A stretch of 46,070 nucleotides of DNA from NCBI GenBank assembly GCA_002104985.1, contig MCGO01000262.1:1-46070 (forward strand), written 5' to 3'. The position numbers and the translations under genes were made by a program. Below the pieces are notes generated by a model that saw only the letters and a program-made list of their open reading frames with translations, had not been told where the DNA came from and ran no database searches. Source of the DNA: Rhizoclosmatium globosum (taxonomy: Eukaryota; Chytridiomycota; Chytridiomycetes; Chytridiales; Chytriomycetaceae). Below, in pieces: positions 1 through 9,241 of the stretch; position 1 is the first letter of the stretch; every line of letters starts with the position of its first letter.

Positions 1-2
1 AA

Positions 3-161
3 ATAGACAAAGATGCAAGTGATGAAACACGAAGGGCTATGGTCAAGAGTTATCAAGAAAGTGGAGGCACGACCTTGAGTACTAACTGGGAGGAAATTGG
101 TAAGAAGAAGGTGGAGGTGAGCCCACCTGAAGGAATGATTGCCAAAAAGTATGAGATTTGA
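3..161 (+). CDS. SGT1: SGT1 co-chaperone, C-terminal (SGS domain) end only
   Basis: The window opens inside this gene. The frame starting at base 3 gives about 52 residues ending at a TGA (159-161). They contain the SGS-domain signature of SGT1/SUGT1: [16 protein letters not shown], then T-L-S-T-N-W and a closing [11 protein letters not shown]. In the family this domain binds the HSP70/HSP90 and SCF/Skp1 or NLR client side of the co-chaperone, which acts in the cytosol and nucleus in kinetochore assembly and ubiquitin ligase activation. The TPR and CS domains would lie upstream, outside the window. No frameshift is visible. Identification rests on a short but very characteristic tail. Confidence 0.85.
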   Translation: MDKDASDETRRAMVKSYQESGGTTLSTNWEEIGKKKVEVSPPEGMIAKKYEI

Positions 162-623
162 ATGAATAAAATACCTATTGATTGCAGTGTATCGTATTTG
201 ACTGATGTTGTAGAGGTGGGATGGGAAGTCGTATTTTTGGTATGTTCGGCGAAAGAGAAGCAGTTATCGGATAGCATTAGGATACTTAGCATCTTCTGTG
301 TAGCCGTTCTAAAATTTTGTTTTTCGCCTCACATTACTTGCAAGTTTGATTTTTTGTTGATTTTTAGTAGGTGATTGTCAGGATCACCACTCCCTGCTTA
401 TTCCCATCCTTTCGTCCCTCAAAATATCGAGACACCAAACGTTTATTTTATCAGTACAGAGTTGGGTAGAGCGGAAAACAGGGAATACAAAGATAGCGTA
501 AATTAGAGGATTGGAAAGGAAAGAGTAAAAAGTTACAACCATCATCAAAAGAATATAGATAGGACGAATTTCCCCAAATCCTCTCATAGCAAAAGATTGA
601 ACTTATTAGTTGTTGAAGCAAAG
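162..623. other. Intergenic, convergent 3' ends
   Basis: This stretch lies between the SGT1 stop and the stop codon of the minus-strand gene that ends at 624. It presumably holds the two 3' UTRs. Short open frames on both strands are uninformative and I see no RNA gene or repeat. Confidence 0.5.
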
Positions 624-1758
624 TCACCTTTGCCGCAGTATCCGTCTCGGTGACGTGGCTGCACTATCTCCATTCATGATTTCGGCATTCATACGACTTG
701 ATGATTGACCGCTACAGCTGCTGGATGAGTTCCCGCTTAAAGATGAGGTATGCCGACTACTTTCAGTGCTGCCTGTACTTGACATTTGGTCTGAAATAGC
801 GGCGCTTCCAGAGTTACTAGAATTTATTGTTGAGGACGGACACTCAGATCCAGACGCCGAACCGGACGGAGACTCAGAGAAGGTGCAACGAGATGATCTT
901 CTCGCCGCATACCAAAGCGACCTTTGACTGAAAATTCAACTCCGCCGTAAGGAACCATAGAGTCTTGTGAATAGAAGAGCGGTGCTGAAGTCCTTCTGGA
1001 ATATATCGGGCCCCCGACCAGTCAATATGCCCTGACCGTTTCATTCCTAACATTTTTGCAATATTAGTTTTTTAAAGTGGCGGTGGGATTGTGTGGGCAT
1101 ACCTTTTAACATTAGTTCGTCCAAGTCATCTTTTCTTCCATCTTGTTGGTAGTCGAGGACACAGTGAAAGCAGGTTGCCACATACTTGAGCAGCTTCCTG
1201 CACCGAGTGATAGAGTACAGGCGATACATTTCGGATACAATGTATCGTTTGAGGTCTTGTGTAGTCGAGCCTCTGTAGTTTACATAGCCTGGTTTCGTTC
1301 GGGGGCCGCCGAACGGAAGCGGCGATGAGGGCTGAATAGCTTTCCCGTTGCGGCAAAGAGGAGGCGGTCAGAGTCGAGGAGCAGCGCGTCAAGGGCCGCC
1401 AGGGTTGTCTCTTGTGCGATAGCCTCTTGGCCCTCCATCTCAACGAGCCGGAACCGGGTCCCGCTCTCGCTGAGGCCTAGAGCATAAAAGGAAGCCCGCG
1501 GCTTCTTTGTCCTTGGTTGGTTGCTTTTGGTAGGCACTTGGGCTTGGGGGTGTCAGCGGGAGGGGCTGCGACGATGGAACCACCGGTCGAAGCGACATTT
1601 TCCTCAACGTTGAAACGGATCCAAAAATCTGACCACACTTGGTTGCTCCAGTGAGGCGTCGTTTTTTCTATTATTATAGCTGTATAATTGTAACCCATGC
1701 TACGGTGAACAACCTGTCCGTCCCACAACTCTTTGTGATAAAAATAGAATAAATGCAT
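624..1758 (-). CDS. Unrecognised multi-exon protein with Ser-rich C-terminus
   Basis: I do not recognise this gene. The minus strand carries consecutive stretches of protein-like sequence: an aromatic N-terminal part (about 1758-1490, motif H-W-S-N-Q-V-W-S-D-F-W), then F-Y-A-L-G-L-S-E-S-G-T-R-F-R-L (about 1480-1440), then K-P-G-Y-V-N-Y-R-G-S-T-T-Q-D-L-K-R-Y followed by a Cys/Tyr-rich helix (about 1290-1105). A clean GT-AG intron with a CTAAT branch-like site lies at about 1045-1101. After it comes I-D-W-S-G-G-P-I-Y-S and finally a long Ser/Gly/Thr tail (about 900-630) ending in P-R-R-I-L-R-Q-R and a TGA at 624-626. At least three reading-frame changes separate these stretches. They fit missing bases or undetected introns. 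The start at 1758 is the first ATG but is uncertain. Confidence 0.4.
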
Positions 1759-2243
1759 CGCAGCCCTCGGTTGAAGCCATCATGTACAAAATACCAAAAA
1801 TGCTTGAACCTCCTTTTTTTAAAACTGAAGGATGCTAATTCGGTTTCAAACTCTGTTGTCCCGATTGAAAAGTTCCCTTGTCAAACTTCTGAGGCCGGAT
1901 GCACTTTCCATGCTCTCGACAATTAATGCTCTACCTGATGAATTTGTATCCTGATAACAAGCAAACCAAAGCTACAGTTCAAATATGGTACAGTGATGAC
2001 TACCGTCCGCATCAGTCGCTTTGTATTCAATACTCTCGTTTCGGCTAAGGCCGAGTTGCGTCTAATTTTAGCTAATAAACGTTTTTCCCGGCGACAAAAA
2101 AAACAGACACGACTTTCCACAGTTATGTCACTGCTATTTAAGTTTGATGTCCAGAAGAGATTGGATGTTGGAATGTATTTGTAGTCGTAGTTAATATTAA
2201 TTTGATAGTTAAGAAGGTGAATTGAGTTGATCTTCTTTCCAAA
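1759..2243. promoter_or_regulatory. Divergent intergenic region
   Basis: These 485 bp separate the start of the minus-strand unknown gene from the MCC beta start and so should contain both promoters. It is AT-rich. I see no clear TATA box at a fixed distance, no repeat and no convincing coding frame. Confidence 0.4.
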
Positions 2244-4469
2244 ATGCTCCGAATCGCCACACTCGCGCGCCTTTCTGCAACTCGAACGCAACGCGGCGCC
2301 ATCGCGACCGCCTCGTTTTCTTGTTCACTTCTGAAACCAGTTCGGACATTCTCGTCGGCGATTCAGGATGGCCTTGAACGGGCGCCTGTGATTGAAGATG
2401 CAATCGACACTTCCTCTGACGAATTCAAGGTATCCTCGTCTGGCAATTAGTCATAGAGTGGGCTTTGGGGAGCGGACTTGTTGGGCGTGGTTGGATGCTC
2501 TGCTGGATACACTTGATGGCCTTCCGACTGTTCCGAGATGCAAGATGTTGTGGCGTTCAGCTGACATTAAACCTATCCTTCACTCAACCAACAGGATAAT
2601 GCTCTTCGCATGAACAATCTCGTTGCGGATCTGCAGGCTCAGGTGGCCCGGATTAAGCAGGGTACGAGCTGTCATCAACTTGTTCCACAATCACACTAAC
2701 ACCAAATGCACATTTCAGGTGGAGGCGAGGAAGCCCGTAAGCGTCACTTGTCGCGCAAAAAGTTGCTTCCAAGAGACAGAATCGACCAATTGGTTGATCC
2801 AGGGTGAGTTGCTTTTGGTGGGGGAACAGGAACAAACGACTAAACCCTGACTTTAGGTCGCCCTTCCTTGAACTCTCTCAGTTTGCTGGATACAATTTGT
2901 ATAAAGACGATGTCCCTGCTGGAGGTATTATTACTGGAATCGGTCGCGTTAGCGGGTAAATCAACTGAATCATGTAAACGCAAACTTCTAATCCTAGTTA
3001 AAATCCCAAAGAGTTGAATGCGTGATTGTTGCAAACGACTCTACTGTCAAGGGAGGAACCTACTATCCAGTGAGTTTATGCGGCATTACTCCAAAAGTAT
3101 TAACCCAAACAAAATCCAGATCACAGTCAAAAAGCACCTCCGTGCACAAGAAATCGCCAAAGAAAATCGCCTCCCCTGTATTTACCTCGTTGACTCGGAG
3201 GTGCGAACCTCCCCAACCAAGCCGATGTTTTCCCAGACAAGGAACACTTTGGCCGCATCTTCTACAACCAAGCCACAATGTCCGGCGCTGGAATCCCACA
3301 AGTCGCCGTCGTCCTTGGATCCTGTACAGCAGGTGGAGCCTACGTCCCCGCCATGGCCGACGAAAGCGTCATCGTCAAGAACCAAGGAACCATTTTCCTC
3401 GCTGGTCCACCTCTTGTAAAAGCCGCTACCGGTGAAGAAGTAAGCGCTGAAGCACTTGGTGGAGCCGACCTCCACTGTCGAACTCCGGTGTCACTGACCA
3501 CTTGGCTCACAACGATGCACACGCGTTACTCACAGCCAGACGTATCATTGCAAACTTGAACCGCGCAAAGCCAGTGAGCCCAAGTGTGACGGCTGTTGAG
3601 GAGCCGTTGTATTCTTCCAAGGAGATTGGTGGAATTGTTGGGGACAACTTGAGAAAGCCGTTTGACGTGAGACAAGTGATTGCGAGAATTGTGGATGGTA
3701 GTCGATTTATGGAGTTTAAGGAGCATTATGGAACTTCGCTTGTGACTGGTAAGTTTGAAAAATATTTCTGATGCAATCTTACAAACTGGATGGAAATAGG
3801 TTTCGCAAGATTGTATGGTCAACCAATCGGTATCGTTGCAAACAATGGTATCTTGTTCAGTGAGAGTGCTGTCAAGGGTGCCCATTTCATTGAGCTCTGT
3901 TCCCAACGCCAAATTCCTTTGCTGTTCCTCCAAAACATCACTGGTAAGCTTCATTCTTCATACTTGCTTCTCTTACTGATTCAAATCCAGGATTCATGGT
4001 CGGAAAGAGCGCAGAAGCCGGAGGAATCGCCAAAAACGGTGCAAAGCTTGTCACCGCCGTCGCCTGTGCAAACGTTCCCAAATTCACCGTCCTTATTGGT
4101 GGATCTTTCGGTGCTGGAAACTACGGAATGTGTGGTCGTGCCTACAGCCCACGTTTCCTCTGGTCCTGGCCAAACTCTCGTATCTCTGTGATGGGTGGTG
4201 AACAAGCTGCTGGTGTCATGGCACAAATCACTCGCGATGCAAAGCAGAAGAGGGGCGAGTCGTGGAGCGTTGAGGAGGAGGAGAAGTTTAAGAAGCCAAT
4301 TATGGACATGTATGAGCGAGAGGGACACCCATACTTTGCTAGTGCTCGGTTGTGGGATGACGGAATTATTGATCCAAGTGATACGAGAAAGGTTGTTGGA
4401 CTTGGTTTGAGTGCTTCTTTGAATGGCATGCCATTTGCAAAGACACAGTTTGGTGTGTTCCGTATGTAA
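2244..4469 (+). CDS. MCCB: Methylcrotonoyl-CoA carboxylase beta subunit, mitochondrial
   Basis: This is the carboxyltransferase subunit of 3-methylcrotonyl-CoA carboxylase (leucine catabolism, mitochondrial matrix). Exons read 2244-2429, 2595-2661, 2719-2803, 2857-2955, 3012-3069, 3120-3748, 3800-3943 and 3991-4469; all introns are GT-AG and 47-165 nt. The first exon encodes an Arg/Ser-rich presequence beginning [11 protein letters not shown]. Family signatures follow: [15 protein letters not shown], then [11 protein letters not shown], then [17 protein letters not shown], then [12 protein letters not shown], and near the C-terminus [15 protein letters not shown] with G-E-Q-A-A-G-V-M-A. Two single-base deletions (near 3197 and 3483) break exon 6; restoring the phase gives an unbroken family match, so I read them as sequence errors. 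A biotinylated alpha subunit partner is not in the window. Confidence 0.95.
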
Positions 4470-4585
4470 GGTTGAAGAGATTCGTTTTGACTTTGGAAGA
4501 ATAAACCAAAATGAGTGGAAATTGCTTTGGCGTTTTGACAACTTTTTTATTTCACTTACTGCAGTCAAACTATTCACAGGTCTTT

Positions 4586-5798
4586 TCAGGCGGTTTTGCT
4601 GGTCAACGATGCCAAGTGAGCACGTCTAGCAGGTGGTGGAGCAATACCAAGAGCTTCACGACGTGATTGTGATCCAGCATCAAAGTATGGACGCTCCCCA
4701 AGAGATGTAGCACGTTCCCCAAGACGAAGGTACTTGTCCGCATCGAAATCGGTAGTCGCCGTGTGGAACGTAGACCGATTATCCCATACAGCAACATCAT
4801 GCTGATTCCATCTGTACCGAACCTGAAATCATGGTTCTGAACCGTCAAGTTAAACAAATGGTTCAAACAAGGTCCGATTCGTCTTTAGACAGCTCGTTGA
4901 TACGTTTCGTGAAAATCTTGTTGGCAAACACGCCCTTCCAACCAGGACTGGATTCGTTCTAATCACAGGATGAACGGCGGTCAAGTGCGTACCAACGTCT
5001 TCTGGTGCACCACGGGGACCGGCGTTGATGTTGATCAGCCAGCGGCAGCGTAATCCAAGAACCCGGAAAACGCGTGCGTGGCAGTCAAGCCTTCCAAAAA
5101 CTTTTGGAATGCTGGGGAAAGGCGTTCGTAGACTTCATAAGCAGACGCCCAAATCGTGTCTCCGCCTTCAGGTGGAACATGGCGGAGTCTGAGCAATGCG
5201 TAATCGGAGGGAACGTTTTCGAAAGTAATGCTGTTTCCAAATGAACCAAGTAAGAATCAGAGGGGTAATGAGAAGTATGAAACTCAACTCAGTGTGCCAA
5301 GTCTCAGATTGGAATTCAGATTGACCACGGTAAATGCGGTTAGTCCTGTCTCGATTCTGCGAAGTGATGACAAGACTCTTTTCTCCAAATTCAGAGGAAT
5401 CGTCAGTGAGAGGATGAGTGTGGAGACCAGAGGTAGCTGGCTTTCCTGCAGCTTTGCCAAGACGATCAACAAATTCTTTTTGTTCCTCGAAGGTAATATC
5501 TTGGTTCCTCAAAAATACAACATTGCGCTCAGAGACCAGAACAGCAAAGTCCCGGATGAGTTCGTCAGCATTTGGAGCGTTGAGAATAGCGCGGATTTGG
5601 ATTCTAGTTTGAATCTTCAGTCTGGGTGCATATAATACAATGAAGTAAGTACCCGTCTTTGAACTCAGTTCCAATATGTGGTTGTACTTTGAAACTAGGG
5701 AAGAGTGCGTCCAAACTGTGGTTTCTCTTGAGTGGCTGAACTTTGAGCCCTTTCAAGGACAAGGAGGCAGTAGAGGTAGTGACTTCAGCGACAGTCAT
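4586..5798 (-). CDS. TauD/TfdA-family Fe(II)/2-oxoglutarate dioxygenase
   Basis: It is a non-haem iron dioxygenase of the taurine/alkylsulfonate type, usually cytosolic in fungi; the substrate cannot be told from sequence. The start ATG is at 5798 (M-T-V-A-E-V-T-T-S). Exon 1 runs 5798-5653 with motif H-I-G-T-E-F-K-D-G. The second exon (about 5621-5289) has E-R-N-V-V-F-L-R-N-Q-D-I-T-F-E-E-Q and ends in W-H-T, whose following Asp codon is split by a 58-nt intron (5231-5288), giving the iron-binding H-x-D. The rest (5230-4586) has V-R-Y-R-W-N-Q-H-D-V-A-V-W-D-N-R and then F-H-T-A, the distal iron-binding His plus the 2-oxoglutarate-binding Arg region. At least four 1-nt gaps interrupt the last exon (near 5030, 4955, 4872 and 4825). 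The first intron as read is only 31 nt, so its exact borders are doubtful. Confidence 0.85.
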
Positions 5799-5976
5799 TG
5801 TTCAGGTTGGTTTTTATCTTTTCAAGAGGATCTTTGGTTTTTATGTTTCTGAGAATGAGAATGGCACGCAATCGACATGTTGTTTTGATTCTAACAACAC
5901 TAACAAGCTGTTAACACCACTTAAAATCTTTCTACATATCAAAACTATATATTTAACTTGGAAATTAAAATGTAAA

Positions 5977-6882
5977 TTACCACCCCAACAAGGTCATGAG
6001 TCCCGTTGGAGCCTTTGCGTCTTTTCCAGTGTTACTATAAAACGTTCCATCGATTTGGCGATGTCTCTGTCTCTGCACACGATACTTGTACGCCAAGAAT
6101 GCTGGTACAACGGACGACAAGATCAACACCGCTTCCTCTTCACTCACCCACTCTCTATACAACTCAAACACTCCTCCAAGTCCTTCCACACTCTTACTAG
6201 TGGTAAATGTTGCAAGCGTCGCAGATGAAGCACCCAACAATCCTGCTTCACCCCCAACAACTTGAACTGAACCACATCATCTTCTGGACTCATAACCTTC
6301 TGAGACTTCACACTCTTGTGCAAGACAGCGTCAACGACCCAATGGAACTTTCCAAATTGAGGACTTGGAATGAACCCAAGAGCATAGAAGCGAGTTCCTT
6401 CATCGATAGGGAAAGAGTTTCGAATATAACTCCGTTATCGAATTTCATGATGAATCCGAACCGGACAGTGTCTGTGTTGTTGACCATCATTTGGTTTGAT
6501 GATTCAAGTTGGCATCCTCGACTTTGTAAGGTACGAGGGTGTTGCGCACGGCTTGGTTTGGAACGATAACGTGGTAAGGACGGGTGTTGCTTCATCGAAG
6601 CGGGGAAGCGTTGGTGGGTTGGTAAGTAGGGTGGCTGTTGGTTGATTAAACCAATTTCCAGCATTTGCATTGGACTGGTTGATGTTGACGACATAGATTG
6701 CCGCATCAGTCACAGCATCCGCAAAGACAACGGAGTTAGGACCGCCAAGGTGGGACAGCACAAGCTTCTTGGTGGGAGATAGGAAGGAGGATTCGACATT
6801 TTTGAGTGATTTCAAATTTGGAGGGAAAGCACCCTCAAACCTTTCATATGCGATGAGTAAAAGATAATGGGTTACAGAGCAT
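5977..6882 (-). CDS. Unrecognised protein, frame broken, C-terminal hydrophobic segment
   Basis: I do not recognise this gene. The minus strand gives a chain of coherent segments: L-L-L-I-A-Y-E-R-F-E-G-A-F-P-P-N near 6860-6815 (possibly the end of a signal peptide), then H-L-G-G-P-N-S-V-V-F-A-D-A-V-T-D (about 6750), then R-P-Y-H-V-I-V-P-N-Q-A-V-R-N-T-L (about 6575-6530), F-G-F-I-M-K-F-D-N-G-V (about 6460), G-T-R-F-Y-A-L-G-F-I-P-S-P-Q-F (about 6395) and a C-terminal part with hydrophobic A-V-L-I-L-S-S-V-V-P-A-F-L-A-Y (about 6115) followed by a basic tail R-V-Q-R-Q-R-H-R-Q, ending at 5977. This suggests a secretory-pathway or membrane protein with a short cytosolic tail. Four or more frame changes are present. 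The start could be the ATG at 6882, only 10 bases past the sirtuin stop, or an ATG near 6847. Confidence 0.4.
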
Positions 6883-6891
6883 TTATTCGCT

Positions 6892-7752
6892 TCAGTTCTT
6901 TAATGAGCAATCAAATACAGTATCTACGCGTGCAAATACTCGACAGGCAGCTTGTTTATCCAGACTTGTCTTTTGCAGATTGATGATACAAATCTGGCCT
7001 TCCCGTTCCTTTCCATGCTTTCGCTTTGTTCGTAACGGCCATAACCCAGCAGGTCTTATTCTGAGCGATGTCCACAACAAATCACAAGAGTAGCAGTCCG
7101 ATGCTCTTCAATGGCACGATCCATTTCATGATCTGGAAGCGGCGAGTCCCAGTCACACAACATATCCCTCAGTTCCGCACTACAATCACGACACTTGTTT
7201 CCAGTTTTCTTGAGGCCAATCGTATGTACCTCGTCCTCCGTACGCCATTCCTTCTCACACTTTGAACACCACTCAGCAAACGCAGTACCATGGACTTCAG
7301 AGATACAGTCGCGTGGCAAGCCGGAACGCACGTGTAGCCCGTCAACATTCTGAGACACAACATGGCGCACTAGGCCCGCGGCAACAAGGTCGTTGATTGC
7401 AAAGTGTGTGCGTGTGGGTTCTGCAGCGCCAAACGCCGTTCCGTCTGGCGGAGAGAGACCGTTGAGTTCTCGTGTCCAAACGCCGTTGGGTCCGCGGAAG
7501 TCCGGGACGCCGGCGGATGTCTTTGCGATTGATTGTTAGGCGAAGGAAAGAGAAGAGTAGCACGGGCTCACACTGATCCCCGCGCCAGTGTGGATGATTG
7601 TGCGCCGCGGTTCGCCAGAATCATCTGGGCCAACTGGGCAACCTTTTCAGCCACTTTATCGAGTGGCTCTTCAATTCCGGATCGCCGCACTTGCCCTTGT
7701 CGGCGATTGGCTGGAGGCGGGCGGCGTAGGATTTTGGTGGCGCCTTGGGCAT
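6892..7752 (-). CDS. NAD-dependent deacylase, SIRT6/7-like sirtuin
   Basis: Sirtuins remove acyl groups from lysines using NAD+; SIRT6/7-type members act on chromatin. The start is ATG at 7752 (M-P-K-A-P-P-K-S-Y-A-A-R-L). The segment I-A-D-K-G-K-C-G-D-P-E-L matches the SIRT6 N-terminus. Exon 1 (7752-7572) ends in H-T-G-A-G-I-S, and after a 51-nt intron (7521-7571) exon 2 continues T-S-A-G-V-P-D-F-R-G-P-N-G-V-W-T, the NAD-binding loop. Next come V-S-Q-N-V-D-G-L-H-V-R-S-G with the catalytic His in S-E-V-H-G-T, and zinc ligands C-S-K-C and C-R-D-C. The closing part is I-C-I-I-N-L-Q-K-T-S-L-D, ending at the TGA at 6892. Three single-base gaps (near 7671, 7610 and 7071) break the frame, each restored by one base. 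The order of motifs and the D-W-D-S-P-L-P-D segment favour SIRT6/7 over Sir2/Hst types. Confidence 0.9.
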
Positions 7753-7941
7753 TCAAACAAGAAACAATAGGACAATAGTATTGACTCACGCAGCCCTGAC
7801 ACCCTTCATGCTCACATGCGCTCAAAATGACTTCAACCAGCGAAATGACTTTGGCGGATTTTTCGCTGTTCTGCCTTGTTTTGTTTATTTTGTGGGGGTG
7901 AAGAAAAAGAACCTTGGGAATTTTCAGACTCCGATTAAACG

Positions 7942-7948
7942 TATAAAA
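7942..7948 (+). promoter_or_regulatory. TATA box of first secreted-protein gene
   Basis: TATAAAA lies 62 bp upstream of the ATG at 8004. The paralogous gene at 8808 has the same motif at an equivalent distance (70 bp), which supports it as a real promoter element. Confidence 0.7.
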
Positions 7949-8003
7949 GTGAAGCAAACAGGCTGACTGTCAAATACGTAAAAAGAACCTAGAAAACAAA
8001 AAC

Positions 8004-8325
8004 ATGCAAGTCCTCGCTGTCCTCTCCCTCTTTGCCGCTGCTGCTACCGCTCAACTCTCCGGTTCCCATGCTCTGTCACTGCGTACGACCAGGATGTGCC
8101 AGTGGTCTTCAGTGCTGGCACTACAGAGTCGCTGGCGACTCTACTGTTCAGGGAGTCTGCCGTCCAGTCGTTGGATATGGTCAACCATGCAAAGGACAGT
8201 CGTTCCCAGATCCTTTGGCTGCCATCCTCCCTAACGTCGCTGCCGGTGCTGATTTGACTGGACCAATCTGCAACTCCCAGAACTGCAAGCTCGACCAAAA
8301 CGGAAATGGACCATTCTGTATCTAA
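8004..8325 (+). CDS. Small secreted cysteine-rich protein, copy 1
   Basis: The ATG at 8004 opens a typical signal peptide (M-Q-V-L-A-V-L-S-L-F-A-A-A-A-T-A-Q). The mature part, about 90 residues, is rich in Cys and reads G-C-A-S-G-L-Q-C-W-H-Y, then G-V-C-R-P-V-V-G-Y-G-Q-P-C, then G-Q-S-F-P-D-P and G-P-I-C-N-S-Q-N-C-K-L-D, ending in G-P-F-C-I and TAA (8323-8325). Around 8065-8085 the frame of the signal peptide and of the Cys-rich part differ, so one or more bases are probably wrong there. The gene at 8808 encodes the same pattern of cysteines. I do not recognise a named family. Secretion is inferred from the leader and disulfide-type composition; the function is unknown. An AATAAA motif follows near 8394. 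Confidence 0.7.
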
Positions 8326-8807
8326 TTCTTTTAATGTGCTCTCTTCTCTGTTCATATTTGCACGTTCTCTCGTTTCTTTTGAAGTGTTAATGTAATAAAC
8401 CACTCTCTTGAACACAAAACATTCCGTTTTCTTCTATCACTTTGATGGACATCATTACCAGCAATTGACTCACATTTAACTATTGGACTTGTTGATCCTA
8501 CTTAGTTTTTGAAGCGTCAAATTAAGAGTGAATGATGACTGCGCAGTGTACTTAGGCTGTCAAATCAAGTAAACGAATTGAGAACGACTTTTTCAGAACC
8601 TTTCAACTTGCCCAGTCTCTGCACCTCACAACCAAATTGATGTTCTTCGCGGAGTAGAACATGTTAAGTGTTGTTCTACGCGCAAACGAACTCTGTTGTG
8701 CCGTCCCGCTATTTCAGACAATTCTTCCCCTGAAATCTATAAAAGCAGATTCTGCCGCTCACCCCAAAACCACAAAACCCACACCCAAAACGGAGAAAAC
8801 TTCAAAA
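8326..8807. other. Intergenic spacer between the secreted-protein paralogues
   Basis: This holds the 3' UTR of copy 1 (AATAAA near 8394) and the promoter of copy 2. Apart from the TATA box at 8738 I see no other feature. Confidence 0.5.
8738..8744 (+). promoter_or_regulatory. TATA box of second secreted-protein gene
   Basis: TATAAAA lies 70 bp upstream of the ATG at 8808. It is followed by an A/C-rich leader (CACAAAACCC and CACCCAAAAC), as expected of a short 5' UTR. Confidence 0.7.
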
Positions 8808-9156
8808 ATGAATGCCTATACCATCCTCGCGCTCTTTGTCACTTCATCTGTAGCTCAACCAGGCTCAAGTATGGCACGTCCAGGCGGCCTCGCTGGTTCC
8901 CCATGTCTGTGACGCTACAACACTGGATGTTACACAGGCCACCAGTGCTGGCATTTCGTTTCGTTGGTGAATCTCACGTACAAGGCGTCTGTCGCCAGTT
9001 GTTGGATTCAACCAACGTTGTTGGGGGCAGTCTTTTCCGGATCCGTTTGCGAGTGTGCTTCCAAGCGTAGTTCGTGGATCGGATGTGTCTGGACCTATTT
9101 GTAACTCGCAGAATTGTAAATTGGATGCGAGGGGGTATGGTCCAATTTGTATTTGA
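8808..9156 (+). CDS. Small secreted cysteine-rich protein, copy 2
   Basis: This is a paralogue of the gene at 8004. The leader is M-N-A-Y-T-I-L-A-L-F-V-T-S-S-V-A-Q, followed by a short Gly/Pro/Ser stretch absent from copy 1. The shared core is N-T-G-C-Y-T-G-H-Q-C-W-H-F, H-V-Q-G-V-C-R-Q, G-Q-S-F-P-D-P and G-P-I-C-N-S-Q-N-C-K-L-D, ending G-P-I-C-I and TGA (9154-9156). A TGA interrupts the reading at 8910-8912 right after S-P-C-L, and the frame shifts again in the middle, so as written it is not translatable end to end. This may be sequence error, as in neighbouring genes, or early decay of the second copy. Conservation of the cysteine spacing on both sides of the breaks suggests the former. Confidence 0.6.
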
Positions 9157-9241
9157 TTGTAGTCACGTTTTGAAGGGTCATTTACGTAAGTTAAATAAAT
9201 ATGTGTTCAACACAATATTTTCACAATTCTCTATCTTTATT

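Noticed and set aside
3120..3748. MCC beta as a pseudogene because of two frameshifts
   Set aside because: Single added bases restore a perfect family match, introns are intact, and essential genes in the window show the same type of error.
4823..4860. An intron in the last TauD exon ending TTTCAG
   Set aside because: The sequence across it encodes the family segment H-L-F-N-L-T-V-Q-N-H-D-F leading to V-R-Y-R-W once one base is added, so it is coding with missing bases rather than an intron.
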